A stretch of 64,000 nt of DNA, from contig NZ_CP098805.1 in NCBI RefSeq assembly GCF_023821985.2, positions 3,224,001-3,288,000 on the forward strand, given 5' to 3'. The DNA is from Dyadobacter chenhuakuii (lineage in GTDB: Bacteria > Bacteroidota > Bacteroidia > Cytophagales > Spirosomataceae). Below the pieces are notes generated by a model, which made no database searches, was not told the origin of the DNA, and saw nothing but the letters and a program-made list of their open reading frames with translations. Both the position numbers and the translations under genes were made by a program. Below, in pieces: positions 16,738 to 26,278 of this stretch; position 1 is the stretch's first letter, and each line of letters starts with the position of its first letter.

Positions 16738-18516
16738 TTATAAATCCGTTCCGATCTTCAACACTTCCTTATACTGCATGCGATAAAGGTTAGCATAGAA
16801 ACCTTCTTTTTCAAGCAATTGCTCGTGGTTACCTTCCTCAACGATCTCACCTTTATCCACAACAATGATCTTATCCGCTTCCTGGATTGTGGACAACCTG
16901 TGCGCAATCACAACAGCCGTGCGGCCTTTCATTAATTTTTCAATTGCCTTTTGAATCAATTCCTCCGTTTCACTGTCAACGGACGATGTTGCCTCATCCA
17001 GCACGATGATTTCCGGCTCATGCACCATGGCGCGCACAAACGAAATCAGCTGCCGCTGCCCTACCGAAAGCGTGGCGCCGCGCTCCATTACATTATAACT
17101 GTAACCACCTGGCAATCTTTCAATAAAATCATGAACGCCGACCAGTTTAGCTGCTTCAACGATCTTTTCGTGGGTAATGCTGCTGTCGCCCAGCCTGATG
17201 TTATTTTCGATCGTATCCGAAAACAGGAAAACATCCTGCAAAACAACGCCGATGTGCTTCCGGAGTGCATTAAGATCATAGTCATGAACTTCCACGCCGT
17301 CAATATAAATGTTCCCTTTGTTAATGTCGTAAAAGCGCGTCAAGAGGTTGATAATGGACGACTTACCTGCACCAGTTGCGCCTACGAAGGCAATGGTCTG
17401 CCCGGAATTGACGCTGAAATTGATATTTTTCAACACATATTCTTCTTCATTATAGGCAAACCAAACATCCTTGAAAGTCACATTTCCCTTAATGGATTCC
17501 GGTGCAAATGTGCCTTCGTTGGAAGTATATTCGTCACTATCAAGCACTTTCAGGATTCTGTCGGTGCTCACTATGCCCATTTGAAGTGTATTAAAACGGT
17601 CGGCAAGCTGACGAATAGGTCTGAAAAACAAGTTGATAAACATAACGAATGCGGTTACCGTCCCGAATGTGACTTCTGCATTCAAAATCTGTTTGGAACC
17701 ATACCAAACCACCAGACCCGTTCCCGCAGCCGCTATCACATCCGCAACGGGAAAATAAATGGAATAATAAAGGATAGACCGGATGTTCGCGTCGCGGTGG
17801 ACCTTGTTGATTTCCCTGAACTTCTTAAACTCAATGTCTTCGCTGCTAAAAATCTGCACGATACCAATGCCCGTCAAATGTTCCTGGACAAAGGAATTGA
17901 GGTTGGAAACAGCCGCACGCACCTCGTTAAAAGAATCTTTGATCTTCTCCTTGAAAATGTAAGTGCAAATCAGCATCAATGGAATGGTCGATAAGCTGAT
18001 GATCGACAATTTCCAATCCGTGTAAAACATCACCGCAATGATAAGGACCAACTGCAAAATGTCCCCGGCAATAGCCGCCATACCATCACTGAAAACGTTG
18101 GAAAGCGTTTCCACATCCGAAATGGTGCGGGTTACGAGCCTTCCAATAGGCGTGTTATCAAAAAATTTAAGCCTTAAACCAATGATTTTCTGATACAGCT
18201 GGACCCGGATGTCTTTGATAATATGCTGCCCCAGCCACCCGGACATATAAGTATTCCAAAACTGCGCGAAGCCCTGCAGAATGGTTACGACGATCATAAT
18301 ACCCAGCATGACAGTCAATTGCGCATAATCTCCGTTCGCAATGGGCGTGTCAATGGTATATTTGATCAGCAGTGGTGTCAGCGGTGCAAGTAATGCATTG
18401 AGTAAGATGATGACAATCAGCAGATAGAACTGCTTTTCATACGGACGTACAAATGTATATAAGCGCCGTAATGTAGGAAGATCGAATATCTGGCCGCTTT
18501 TGGTTTCCTGATTCAC
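16738..18516 (-). CDS. ABC exporter, fused membrane and ATPase domains (MsbA-like)
   Basis: The 592-residue half-transporter has six predicted membrane helices in residues 25-320 and an ATPase domain after about 340. Walker A is GATGAGKSS, the signature is LSVGQRQ and Walker B is IIVLDEATSS, with a normal H-loop in VIAHRLST. The family includes MsbA and multidrug exporters, and works as a homodimer or heterodimer. Substrate cannot be read from sequence; MsbA-like lipid export and drug export are both possible. No partner half-transporter is adjacent, so a homodimer is likely. Confidence 0.92.
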   Translation of the reverse strand: MNQETKSGQIFDLPTLRRLYTFVRPYEKQFYLLIVIILLNALLAPLTPLLIKYTIDTPIANGDYAQLTVMLGIMIVVTILQGFAQFWNTYMSGWLGQHIIKDIRVQLYQKIIGLRLKFFDNTPIGRLVTRTISDVETLSNVFSDGMAAIAGDILQLVLIIAVMFYTDWKLSIISLSTIPLMLICTYIFKEKIKDSFNEVRAAVSNLNSFVQEHLTGIGIVQIFSSEDIEFKKFREINKVHRDANIRSILYYSIYFPVADVIAAAGTGLVVWYGSKQILNAEVTFGTVTAFVMFINLFFRPIRQLADRFNTLQMGIVSTDRILKVLDSDEYTSNEGTFAPESIKGNVTFKDVWFAYNEEEYVLKNINFSVNSGQTIAFVGATGAGKSSIINLLTRFYDINKGNIYIDGVEVHDYDLNALRKHIGVVLQDVFLFSDTIENNIRLGDSSITHEKIVEAAKLVGVHDFIERLPGGYSYNVMERGATLSVGQRQLISFVRAMVHEPEIIVLDEATSSVDSETEELIQKAIEKLMKGRTAVVIAHRLSTIQEADKIIVVDKGEIVEEGNHEQLLEKEGFYANLYRMQYKEVLKIGTDL

Positions 18517-18651
18517 CTGCTGAAATTAAATTGACAAAGTTTGTGACTGTGTTATTGACCAACAACGTAAAAGTAAAAAATGTCACCCGGGGATTAAAAA
18601 TTCTGGCATTATAGTCGGTAAGGTGGTAGTTCTCTTGGTTTTCCGGCTTTT

Positions 18652-19608
18652 ATGAGGGTTATTGAGTCAGCAAAATCACAGTCCATGGCTTTCGTTCCCG
18701 ATGCAATTCCTGTACATTCCTTACCCAAAACACCTAGCCAGGTTCCTGCATTAAAGATCTTTCGTTTCAAAAACAGCGAAGGAAAATTAAGGGAATCGCC
18801 TGTTTCCCTGCCCATTACGCCCTTACCTACCGACACCCCGCACCGTCACACTTACTATGAGATCCTTTTTATAGAAGAAGGTGCTGGCTTTCACGAGATC
18901 GATTTCCATTCCTACAACATTCAGGGAGCCGGATTGCACTTCTTAACGCCCGGACAAGTGCATTTGCTCACATTCTCAACCTCATTCCAAGGTTACATCG
19001 TTGCCTTTTCCGAAGATTTTTACACTTTTTATAATCCCGTAAGCCCATCGCTGTCACAGCTTCCCTTTTTCCAGCCCGCACGCAAGCAGCCCATCATTAC
19101 GCTTTCCGAGGCCGAGAAACGCTATTTTCATAACATTCTGGAAAACATGGTTTCGGATCACCTGGCATCCGAAACGGATCAGACGATGATCGGAAAGTAT
19201 TTGGGTCTTATTCTGCAAAAATGTGCTTTCCTCGCACCAAAAAACATTCAGCCTGCCGAATCTGCTGTGCAAACCGTGCCGGAGCTGGTAGGAAGATTTC
19301 AGGAGTTGGTTGAGAAAAACTTTCGTCAAATGCATGAGGTTCAGCAGTATGCGCAGGAACTTTCTGTTTCGCCCGATTATTTAAGCAAGATCATTAAAAA
19401 ATATCTCGGTACGCCTTCTCAGGAATACATTCTGGACAAACTGCTATTGGAAGCCAAAAGGCTGCTTGTATTTACCAATCTGAGCAGCAAGGAAATAGGC
19501 TACCACATTCACATGGACGATCCTTCTTATTTCAGCAGAATCTTCAAGAAGAAAACCGGGCTCACGCCCAACGAGTATCGCGATCATGTTCGGAAAAGTA
19601 CCATTTAA
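18652..19608 (+). CDS. AraC-family transcriptional regulator
   Basis: The 318-residue protein has a cupin-like ligand domain (HRHTYYEILFIEEGAGFHEID near residue 65, with paired His residues) and a C-terminal double helix-turn-helix of the AraC type, with SPDYLSKIIKKYLG and the second helix pair through DPSYFSRIFKKKTGLTPNEYR. It lies 92 bp upstream of the GH88 operon on the same strand and is the natural candidate to control it, by inducer-dependent activation. The first 35 residues look poorly conserved; a later start is possible. Confidence 0.9.
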   Translation: MRVIESAKSQSMAFVPDAIPVHSLPKTPSQVPALKIFRFKNSEGKLRESPVSLPITPLPTDTPHRHTYYEILFIEEGAGFHEIDFHSYNIQGAGLHFLTPGQVHLLTFSTSFQGYIVAFSEDFYTFYNPVSPSLSQLPFFQPARKQPIITLSEAEKRYFHNILENMVSDHLASETDQTMIGKYLGLILQKCAFLAPKNIQPAESAVQTVPELVGRFQELVEKNFRQMHEVQQYAQELSVSPDYLSKIIKKYLGTPSQEYILDKLLLEAKRLLVFTNLSSKEIGYHIHMDDPSYFSRIFKKKTGLTPNEYRDHVRKSTI

Positions 19609-19623
19609 TAGCAAAAATGTACC

Positions 19624-19654
19624 TTGCCCCCGCCTGTATGGGCGGATATCTTTG
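19624..19654 (+). promoter_or_regulatory. Promoter of the GH88 operon
   Basis: A TTG -33 element at 19624-19626 and a TATCTTTG -7 element at 19647-19654 are 20 bp apart, which fits the Bacteroidota promoter. It lies between the AraC gene and the first operon gene, with the start codon 47 bp after the -7 element. Confidence 0.6.
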
Positions 19655-19700
19655 TATTATCCAAAAATAAAATGGCTAAATAATACTATCGATATCCACT

Positions 19701-21083
19701 ATGCAGATTCGCAACGATCTTACCGCCGCTTCGCTTCAGCCTAAAATTGACAAGCTCTGGCAGCTTTCCGCCGAGAAAATCAACCTTATTTCCCGGGAAT
19801 ACGACAATTCAAAAGGAACGCCCGTTTTCACAGTCAATGGCAAATATACATTGCGCGGCTGGACGGAATGGACACAAGGTTTCCAATATGGCGCGGAGGT
19901 TTTGCAGTTCGATGCAACGGGCGAAACGCAGTTTTTGGAAAGTGCCCGTAAGAACACGGTAAGCAGCATGGCTTCGCATGTTGGCCATTTCGGGGTGCAT
20001 GACCATGGTTTCAATAATGTGAGCACTTACGGCAACTTATTAAGATTGATGAACGAAGGCCGCATTGAAGAAAACGAGTGGGAACGCAACTTTTACGAGA
20101 TCGCCTTGAAAATTTCCGGCGCAGTTCAGGCCAAAAGATGGACGACCACAAAAGACGGACAAGGTTTTATCCATTCCTTCAACGGCCCGCACTCTCTATT
20201 TGTAGATACGATACGTTCGGTGCGTGCGCTGATGGTTTCGCACTTGCTAGGGCATAGCTTAATGGGTGAAAATGATGTTAAAACAAGCCTGCTCGAACGC
20301 GGCACATTGCATTCTATCGCCACCGCCAAATATGCCGTTTACTATGGCGAAGGCCGGGATAGTTATGACATATGGGGCCGCACGGCACATGAAAGCGTTT
20401 TTAACACCAACGATGGCAATTACCGCTGCCCCAATTCCCAGCAAGGTTTCTCCGGTTTCACCACCTGGACACGCGGACTTGCGTGGGCCATGGCGGGTTT
20501 CGCAGAACAATTGGAATCGCTTTCCAGCTTTTCTGACGAAGAACTGGCGCAACTGGGGGGCAGAGCAGAAATCGAGGAAATATATTTAAAAGGTGCAAAA
20601 GCAACCTGCGACTTCTACATTGATAACACCGCTTCCGACGGCATTCCTTACTGGGACACCGGCGCGCCGCAACTTTATAAATTAGGCGATTACACGTCTA
20701 GAACTTCCGATCCTTACAATGAATTTGAGCCCATAGACAGCTCCGCGGCAGCCATAGGCGCGCAAGGTTTGCTTCGTTTGGGAAAATATCTGAATGATAA
20801 GGGCGAAACGGAACAAGGAAAAAAATACTGGCAGGCAGGCTTAACGGCATTGGACTCGCTATTTGCAGAACCTTATTTATCAACTGACCCAACGCATCAG
20901 GGCTTGATCCTGCATTCGATCTACCACCGTCCGAATGGCTGGGACAACATTCCGGCAGGGCAAAAAATCCCTTGCGGCGAATCCAGTATGTGGGGCGATT
21001 ACCATGCACGCGAAGTGGCGCTTTATGTAGACCGCATTAATAAAAACCTGCCTTACTACACTTATCTGGGCGCTGTTAAGTAA
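19701..21083 (+). CDS. GH88-type glycoside hydrolase
   Basis: The 460-residue protein is recognisable as a glycoside hydrolase family 88-like alpha6/alpha6 barrel by FTTWTRGLAWAMAGFAEQL, the IPYWDTGAPQ segment, PIDSSAAAIGAQGLLRLG and CGESSMWGDYHAREVAL. GH88 enzymes hydrate the unsaturated uronyl residue left by polysaccharide lyases. No signal peptide is present, so it works in the cytoplasm on imported oligosaccharides. It is first in an operon with an isomerase-like TIM barrel, two dehydrogenases and an importer. The exact substrate is not known, and a different uronate or glycoside is possible. Confidence 0.8.
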   Translation: MQIRNDLTAASLQPKIDKLWQLSAEKINLISREYDNSKGTPVFTVNGKYTLRGWTEWTQGFQYGAEVLQFDATGETQFLESARKNTVSSMASHVGHFGVHDHGFNNVSTYGNLLRLMNEGRIEENEWERNFYEIALKISGAVQAKRWTTTKDGQGFIHSFNGPHSLFVDTIRSVRALMVSHLLGHSLMGENDVKTSLLERGTLHSIATAKYAVYYGEGRDSYDIWGRTAHESVFNTNDGNYRCPNSQQGFSGFTTWTRGLAWAMAGFAEQLESLSSFSDEELAQLGGRAEIEEIYLKGAKATCDFYIDNTASDGIPYWDTGAPQLYKLGDYTSRTSDPYNEFEPIDSSAAAIGAQGLLRLGKYLNDKGETEQGKKYWQAGLTALDSLFAEPYLSTDPTHQGLILHSIYHRPNGWDNIPAGQKIPCGESSMWGDYHAREVALYVDRINKNLPYYTYLGAVK

Positions 21084-21089
21084 TCGAAA

Positions 21090-21914
21090 ATGGAAAATAT
21101 AACATTAGACCGTTGCTGCATACACACCATTACGACGAAGCCTTGGGAGCTTTCGGAGGCGGTGGAGAACTATGCGGCAGCTGGTGTGAAAGGAATAAGT
21201 GTCTGGCAGAATGCAACCGAACGGATCGGCCCTCACCGTGCCGGAGAGCTGATCCGGTCTGCCGGGCTTGAAATCGTCTCTTACGTTCGTGGCGGATTTT
21301 TCCCCCATACGAGCAGCGCAGGACGTGCACAGGCCATTGATCACAACCGGAAGTTACTCGAAGAAGCCGCAGCTTTGGGTGCTCCCATGATCGTGCTCGT
21401 ATGCGGCGCATCGCCCGATCAGTCCATGGAAAAGTCCCGCGAACAGATCAAGGAAGGCATTGCAGCCATTTTACCATTGGCCGAAAAACTGAAAGTGAAG
21501 CTGGCCATTGAGCCGCTGCATCCGATGTATGCTGCTGATCGATCAGCAATTAACACATTGGCACAGGCGAATGATATGGCTGAGTATTTTAATTCTCCGT
21601 ATGTCGGCGTGGCGGTGGATGTGTATCATTTGTGGTGGGACGGCGACCTGGAAAAGGAAATCGCCCGTTGCGGTGCAAACGGAAACTTGCTGGCTTACCA
21701 CGTTTGCGACTGGAAGGTCAACACCATTGATCTGCTGAATGACCGCGGGCTAATGGGCGAAGGCTGCATTGATCTTAAAAAGATCCGCGGATGGGTGGAA
21801 GCGACTGGTTTCAATGGCTTTTGTGAGGTGGAGATTTTCTCCAACATTCACTGGGCCAAGGATCAGCATTTGTTTTTGAGAGAGATTACAGAGGCATTTT
21901 TAAAAACTGTTTAA
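21090..21914 (+). CDS. Sugar phosphate isomerase/epimerase-type TIM barrel
   Basis: The 274-residue protein fits the xylose-isomerase-like AP_endonuc_2 fold: LAIEPLHPMYAADRSAI carries the first metal Glu, VAVDVYHLWW a metal Asp/His, YHVCDWK another His, and FCEVEIFS the last Glu. Such enzymes epimerise or isomerise sugars, or act as keto-sugar hydratases or eliminases. No signal peptide. It starts 6 bp after the GH88 gene and ends 9 bp before the Gfo/Idh gene. Confidence 0.87.
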   Translation: MENITLDRCCIHTITTKPWELSEAVENYAAAGVKGISVWQNATERIGPHRAGELIRSAGLEIVSYVRGGFFPHTSSAGRAQAIDHNRKLLEEAAALGAPMIVLVCGASPDQSMEKSREQIKEGIAAILPLAEKLKVKLAIEPLHPMYAADRSAINTLAQANDMAEYFNSPYVGVAVDVYHLWWDGDLEKEIARCGANGNLLAYHVCDWKVNTIDLLNDRGLMGEGCIDLKKIRGWVEATGFNGFCEVEIFSNIHWAKDQHLFLREITEAFLKTV

Positions 21915-21923
21915 AATAAAAAC

Positions 21924-23069
21924 ATGACTACACATAACATTGGCATTATCATGAACGGCGTGACGGGCCGTATGGGAACGAATCAGCATTTATTAAGATC
22001 CATCAAAGCCATTATCGAGCAAGGCGGGGTGAAAATCTCGGCAGACGAAGTGATTATGCCGGATCCAATCCTGGTTGGTCGCAACGAAAGCAAGCTGCAA
22101 TCGCTTTGCAAACAGTCCGGAATAGCGAAATACACAACGGATCTGGATTCTGTAATGTCTGATCCGCAGTATCAGATTTATTTTGATGCCCAGGTTACGG
22201 GTCGCCGCGCGGCTGCTGTGAAAAAAGCTATTCTTGCCGGAAAACACATTTATTGTGAAAAACCAACAGGCACAACGACCGAAGAAGCACTTGAACTTTA
22301 TGAGCTTGCAACGGCCGCCGGTTTGAAAAATGGCGTTGTTCAGGACAAGCTATGGCTTCCCGGAATGCTGAAATTGAAGCGTTTAATGGAAAATGGTTTC
22401 TTTGGAAAAATCCTTTCCGTACGCGGAGAATTTGGTTACTGGGTTTTCGAAGGTCATAGCATTCCGGCGCAGCGTCCTTCCTGGAATTACCGGAAAGAAG
22501 ACGATGGCGGCATTATCGTAGATATGCTTTGCCACTGGCGCTATGTTCTGGACAACCTTTTTGGCAAAGTAAAAGCTGTTTCCTGCCTCGGCGCCACGCA
22601 CATTCCCGAGCGCATCGATGAAAATGGTAACCCATACAAAGCAACTGCCGACGACGCGTGCTATGCCACATTCGAGCTTGAAGATGACGTCATTGCGCAG
22701 TTCAACTCATCCTGGACCGTCCGCGTCCGCCGCGATGACCTGCTGACATTGCAAGTGGACGGAACGCACGGTTCCGCAGTCGCTGGCCTACGGGATTGCT
22801 ACACGCAACATTACGGAAACACGCCAAAGCCAGTCTGGAACCCGGATATTCCACAACCAATCCCATTTTTTGAAGGTTGGGCGAAAGTGCCTGAGCAGGA
22901 AATTTTCGACAATGCATTCAAAGCGCAGTGGGAGCTTTTCTTGAAACACATTGTAAAAGACACGCCATTCCCATGGGATTTGAAAGCAGGGGCACGCGGT
23001 GTGCAACTGGCTGAAAAAGGCATTGAAAGCTGGGAAAAACGTCAGTGGGTTAACATTGAGGAATTATGA
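21924..23069 (+). CDS. Gfo/Idh/MocA family oxidoreductase (cytoplasmic)
   Basis: The 381-residue protein has an N-terminal Rossmann domain ([16 protein letters not shown]) and the family Lys in YCEKPTG near residue 112. The C-terminal substrate domain has [15 protein letters not shown]. It likely oxidises or reduces a sugar or inositol-like hydroxyl with NAD(P). The first residues after the start ([12 protein letters not shown]) read like a nucleotide-binding loop with a slightly altered GxGxxG. Its stop overlaps the next start by 4 bp (ATGA), indicating translational coupling. Confidence 0.88.
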   Translation: MTTHNIGIIMNGVTGRMGTNQHLLRSIKAIIEQGGVKISADEVIMPDPILVGRNESKLQSLCKQSGIAKYTTDLDSVMSDPQYQIYFDAQVTGRRAAAVKKAILAGKHIYCEKPTGTTTEEALELYELATAAGLKNGVVQDKLWLPGMLKLKRLMENGFFGKILSVRGEFGYWVFEGHSIPAQRPSWNYRKEDDGGIIVDMLCHWRYVLDNLFGKVKAVSCLGATHIPERIDENGNPYKATADDACYATFELEDDVIAQFNSSWTVRVRRDDLLTLQVDGTHGSAVAGLRDCYTQHYGNTPKPVWNPDIPQPIPFFEGWAKVPEQEIFDNAFKAQWELFLKHIVKDTPFPWDLKAGARGVQLAEKGIESWEKRQWVNIEEL

Positions 23070-23836
23070 AAAACACGGCGTTAATCACCGGCGGAAGTCG
23101 TGGCATCGGCTTTGGGATCGCCAAAGCCCTTGCCAACGAAGGTTATAACCTCGCCATCAACGGAGTGCGCGATGAAGCTGGCGCAGCAGAAGCCCTGAAC
23201 GAACTTAGAGAATTGGGTGCGGAAGTGGCTTACTGCCAGGGAAATATTGCCAATGCAGCCGATCGCGAGGCGATTATCGAGAAAGCCTATTCGGTTTTTG
23301 GACAAATTAATATTCTCGTAAATAATGCAGGAATCGCTCCGCGGGAACGACTGGATATCCTGGAAACGACTCCCGAAAATTTTCAGGAGGTTATGCAAAC
23401 CAACCTTGAAGGGCCATTTTTCCTGACGCAGGCCATTGCAAAACGAATGGCACATGCGAAGCAAAATAACCACGCGTTTGAAGCGACGGTCGTTTTCGTG
23501 ACTTCCATTTCGGCAACGGTTGCGTCTATAAACAGGGGTGAATATTGTATTTCGAAATCGGGCCTGGCGATGACGAATCTGCTTTTTGCAGTTCGTATGG
23601 CAGAGTTTAACATTCCCGTTTTCGAGATACGGCCAGGTATTATTGCCACGGATATGACTTCCAAAGTGCAGGAAAAATATGATAACCTGTTCCAGAGCGG
23701 CATCGCCTTGCAGCCACGCTGGGGAACGCCTGAGGACGTAGGAAAGGCCGTTGCATCGCTCACAAGAGGTGATTTCCCCTACTCCACCGGCCAGGTGATT
23801 GGTGTGGACGGCGGAATGTTGATTGATAGATTATAG
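23066..23836 (+). CDS. Short-chain dehydrogenase/reductase
   Basis: The 256-residue SDR has the cofactor loop TGGSRGIG near residue 8, NNAG near 90, the catalytic Ser in TSIS and YxxxK in YCISK near 160. It resembles proteins labelled 3-ketoacyl-ACP reductase, but the operon points to a sugar substrate: KduD-like oxidation of a keto-deoxyuronate is one option. The overlap with the Gfo/Idh stop suggests coupled translation. The label should stay general until tested. Confidence 0.88.
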   Translation: MKNTALITGGSRGIGFGIAKALANEGYNLAINGVRDEAGAAEALNELRELGAEVAYCQGNIANAADREAIIEKAYSVFGQINILVNNAGIAPRERLDILETTPENFQEVMQTNLEGPFFLTQAIAKRMAHAKQNNHAFEATVVFVTSISATVASINRGEYCISKSGLAMTNLLFAVRMAEFNIPVFEIRPGIIATDMTSKVQEKYDNLFQSGIALQPRWGTPEDVGKAVASLTRGDFPYSTGQVIGVDGGMLIDRL

Positions 23837-23860
23837 CTTTCAAAGTAAACCAAATCACTT

Positions 23861-25102
23861 ATGTCCGAACATTCCACTCCTCGCCCTAGCTTACTCTCAC
23901 AATTGCTTCAAGTGCCGGTCATTGTGGCTGCGCTGGGCTATCTGGTCGACATGTACGACCTCTTCTTGTTCAGCGTAGTGCGCGTTCCAAGTTTGAAAGC
24001 GCTGAATGTGCCGACAGATCAGTTGCTCGGCGAAGGCATCCGGCTGCTCAATTATCAAATGGCCGGAATGCTCATTGGTGGCGTTTTATGGGGCGTTATT
24101 GCAGATAAAAAAGGACGGCTTTCAGTGCTTTTCGGATCTATTATCATGTATTCGCTTGCCAATATCGGGAACGGCTTTGTCACTTCGCTGGATCAATACG
24201 CGTTTCTACGTTTCATTGCGGGTGTGGGCCTTGCGGGAGAGCTGGGAGCGGGAATCACATTGGTAACCGAGGTTTTACCCAAAGAAATACGCGGTTACGG
24301 CACTACATTGGTTGCAACATTAGGCGTTCTCGGCGCTATCCTTGCCTATTTTGTGGCGGATATGTTTGCGTGGCGAATTTCCTATTTTGTTGGCGGCGGA
24401 ATGGGCTTGCTATTGCTCGTATTGAGGTTCAATGTATTTGAATCGGGCATGTTCAAGCAGGTTAAGGAGCGAACTGTGGACCGCGGCAATGTTATGATGA
24501 TTCTGACGAATGGGAAGCGTTTTGCCAAATATATGATGGCCATCCTGGTAGGGTTGCCCATCTGGTTTGTGGTTGGTATCCTGATCACATTTTCCCCCGA
24601 ATTTGGCGCTGCAAAGGGAATTGAAGGAATCAATGCAGGAAAGGCGGTTATGCTGGCGTTTTCCGGACAAGTTTTCGGGGACATTTTCAGTGGTTTGTTA
24701 AGCCAATATCTGAAAAGCAGAAAGCGCGTAATTGGCTTGTTTATCATCCTTTCACTAACCATGATGGTTGGATATCTGATGATCCCGTCGCTCGATCTGT
24801 TTACATTCTATCTGATGTGCGCATTGTTAGGATTTTGCAACGGTTACTGGACCTTATTTATCACCATCGCCGCAGAACTTTTTGGAACCAACCTGCGTGC
24901 CACCGTGGCGACAACTGTTCCTAACTTTGTAAGAGGCGCTACGATCCCGCTGGCTGCATTGTTTGTCAGCTTCAAACCGGATCTCGGCGTCATCCAGAGT
25001 GCCCTGCTCATTGGCGTGGCCACGTCGCTGGTTGCATTGCTAGCCTTATATTTTTTAGAAGAAACATTTACAAAGGATATGGATTACGTGGAAAAGGAAT
25101 AG
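23861..25102 (+). CDS. MFS transporter (sugar or sugar-acid:H+ symporter-like)
   Basis: The 413-residue protein has 12 predicted membrane spans. Conserved MFS loop motifs are present (GVIADKKGRLSVLFGS after TM2, and RFIAGVGLAGELGAGITLV in TM4). DMYDLFLFS in TM1 is typical of the sialate or aromatic-acid-like symporter branches. As last gene of the operon, 24 bp after the SDR, it likely imports the substrate from the periplasm. Specific sugar unknown. Confidence 0.88.
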   Translation: MSEHSTPRPSLLSQLLQVPVIVAALGYLVDMYDLFLFSVVRVPSLKALNVPTDQLLGEGIRLLNYQMAGMLIGGVLWGVIADKKGRLSVLFGSIIMYSLANIGNGFVTSLDQYAFLRFIAGVGLAGELGAGITLVTEVLPKEIRGYGTTLVATLGVLGAILAYFVADMFAWRISYFVGGGMGLLLLVLRFNVFESGMFKQVKERTVDRGNVMMILTNGKRFAKYMMAILVGLPIWFVVGILITFSPEFGAAKGIEGINAGKAVMLAFSGQVFGDIFSGLLSQYLKSRKRVIGLFIILSLTMMVGYLMIPSLDLFTFYLMCALLGFCNGYWTLFITIAAELFGTNLRATVATTVPNFVRGATIPLAALFVSFKPDLGVIQSALLIGVATSLVALLALYFLEETFTKDMDYVEKE

Positions 25103-25130
25103 TTCATACTCTTAATTGAAATTCTGCTAA

Positions 25131-25164
25131 AACGGCTCCTGCATTGCAGCGAGCCGTTTTTTTT
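25131..25164 (+). terminator. Terminator of the GH88 operon
   Basis: Arms AACGGCTC (25131-25138) and GAGCCGTT (25151-25158) pair perfectly, followed by eight T. It closes the operon that begins at 19701. Confidence 0.85.
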
Positions 25165-25388
25165 AACACTTATTAACAGATTAGTAAGCAACACATGCCT
25201 CGTTCAAACCATCATTGAACCGAATTTAAGAAACCATTTAATTACTCATGAAAGATATAAACCACTCATTCATGTAAAGTTTCCACTCCTGTACTTTGTA
25301 TTACATAGTACCGGGATTTGCGCCACCTTTGTTATGTCCTCAGAGACAAAAAGTAAATAAAATATTAGCCATAAAAATAAAATAAGCC

Positions 25389-25769
25389 ATGAAAATCACA
25401 ATCAAAACCTTCGCATTTGCCTTAGCATTAATCGCATCTTCATTTGCTGCCAACGCAGAAGACAAGGAAACCAAGAAAGCTTCAACATTCGGAACAGGAA
25501 TTTACCCAACTAAAAGCGGTAAGATCAATGTTCTGGTGAACAAGGCAAATAACAACGCCAACACAGTGATTTTACTTAAAAACGAAGCTGGAATCGTTGT
25601 TTACCGCGAAACTGTCAGCAAAGACAACCAAAAATTCGGTCGCACATTGAACATGGACCAGATGGACGCAGGGAAATACGAACTGGACGTCATCAGCGGC
25701 AAAGAAATCCAATCCAAATCTTTCGAACTCTCGGAACAAAAATTGGAACGCTCTTTAACCGTCAAATAA
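25389..25769 (+). CDS. Small secreted protein, unknown function
   Basis: The 126-residue product has a clear signal peptide (residues 1-23, ending ANA) and a mature part of about 100 residues rich in beta strands, with KINVLVNKANNNANTVILLKN split around residue 45 and AGKYELDVISG near 105. This looks like a single Ig-like or T9SS-sorting-like domain, but I recognise no named family. A long 220-bp upstream gap contains a partial -7 element (TACTTTG at 25292-25298). Single-gene unit with a strong terminator. Confidence 0.75.
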   Translation: MKITIKTFAFALALIASSFAANAEDKETKKASTFGTGIYPTKSGKINVLVNKANNNANTVILLKNEAGIVVYRETVSKDNQKFGRTLNMDQMDAGKYELDVISGKEIQSKSFELSEQKLERSLTVK

Positions 25770-25793
25770 TTAGAACGTAAACCTTAAATTTTC

Positions 25794-25825
25794 AAGGCCT
25801 CCGGAAACCCGGAGGCCTTTTTTGT
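25794..25825 (+). terminator. Terminator of the small secreted protein gene
   Basis: Perfect 11-bp arms at 25794-25804 and 25809-25819 around a 4-base loop, with seven T from 25818. One of the strongest hairpins in the window. Confidence 0.9.
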
Positions 25826-25892
25826 TTCCAAATGTCCGGTAACCGTTACTTTTTTAGAAGAATAGCGTCAAAAGGTTAAAATCCATTTTGAT

Positions 25893-25934
25893 AGTTCTAC
25901 TTTTTGTAGAACTTTTTAATTAAATTTAACTTCG
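25893..25934 (+). promoter_or_regulatory. Palindrome and promoter of the higBA-like pair
   Basis: A perfect 8-bp inverted repeat, AGTTCTAC and GTAGAACT, has arms at 25893-25900 and 25906-25913, 24 bp before the toxin start codon. The spacer and right arm overlap a TTTTTG that could be the -33 element; TAACTTCG at 25927-25934 is a 7/8 match to the -7 consensus, 20 bp on. This is the layout of an autorepression operator. If correct, the transcript would start at or next to the ATG at 25937. Inferred, not shown. Confidence 0.45.
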
Positions 25935-25936
25935 CG

Positions 25937-26278
25937 ATGCAGTTAGACGAAAAAAGAATCTTAACTAAGTGGCAACAAAAAAACCGCGGCAATCGCAGAC
26001 TATTAGATGCAATTGACAAACTGATTTTTGATTTAGAGAATTCTGAATATGCTTCTTACACGCATTTACTGAAAGAACGTAAAGATGCGGATCAGGTGCA
26101 TACTAAGGGCATTTTCTTCTTCAATGTTGAGAATGACCGTGTGCTGGTTGCGATCAAATTTGAGAAGAATCGAGCGATAGCGCTATGGATAGGCACACAT
26201 AGCAGTTATGAAAAACTATTTAGGAACAACAAAACTACGATTGAAAAATGGCTAAGATCAAAGGGGCACATACGCTGA
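25937..26278 (+). CDS. HigB-like toxin of a type II toxin-antitoxin pair
   Basis: The 113-residue basic protein resembles the RelE/HigB superfamily of mRNA interferases: a helix-rich N-terminal half (LLDAIDKLIFDLENSEY), then beta strands GIFFFNVENDRVLVAIKFEKNRAIALWIGTHSSYEKL, here split around residue 65. Toxin first, antitoxin second is the HigBA order. Its 3' end overlaps the next gene by 31 bp. Catalytic residues cannot be assigned with confidence. Confidence 0.75.
   Translation: MQLDEKRILTKWQQKNRGNRRLLDAIDKLIFDLENSEYASYTHLLKERKDADQVHTKGIFFFNVENDRVLVAIKFEKNRAIALWIGTHSSYEKLFRNNKTTIEKWLRSKGHIR

Noticed and set aside
16951..17994. A 347-codon + strand frame inside the ABC exporter gene
   Set aside because: It is antisense to a well-supported gene, has no recognisable domain, and its residue use (many His, Asn and Cys) is that of a shadow frame.
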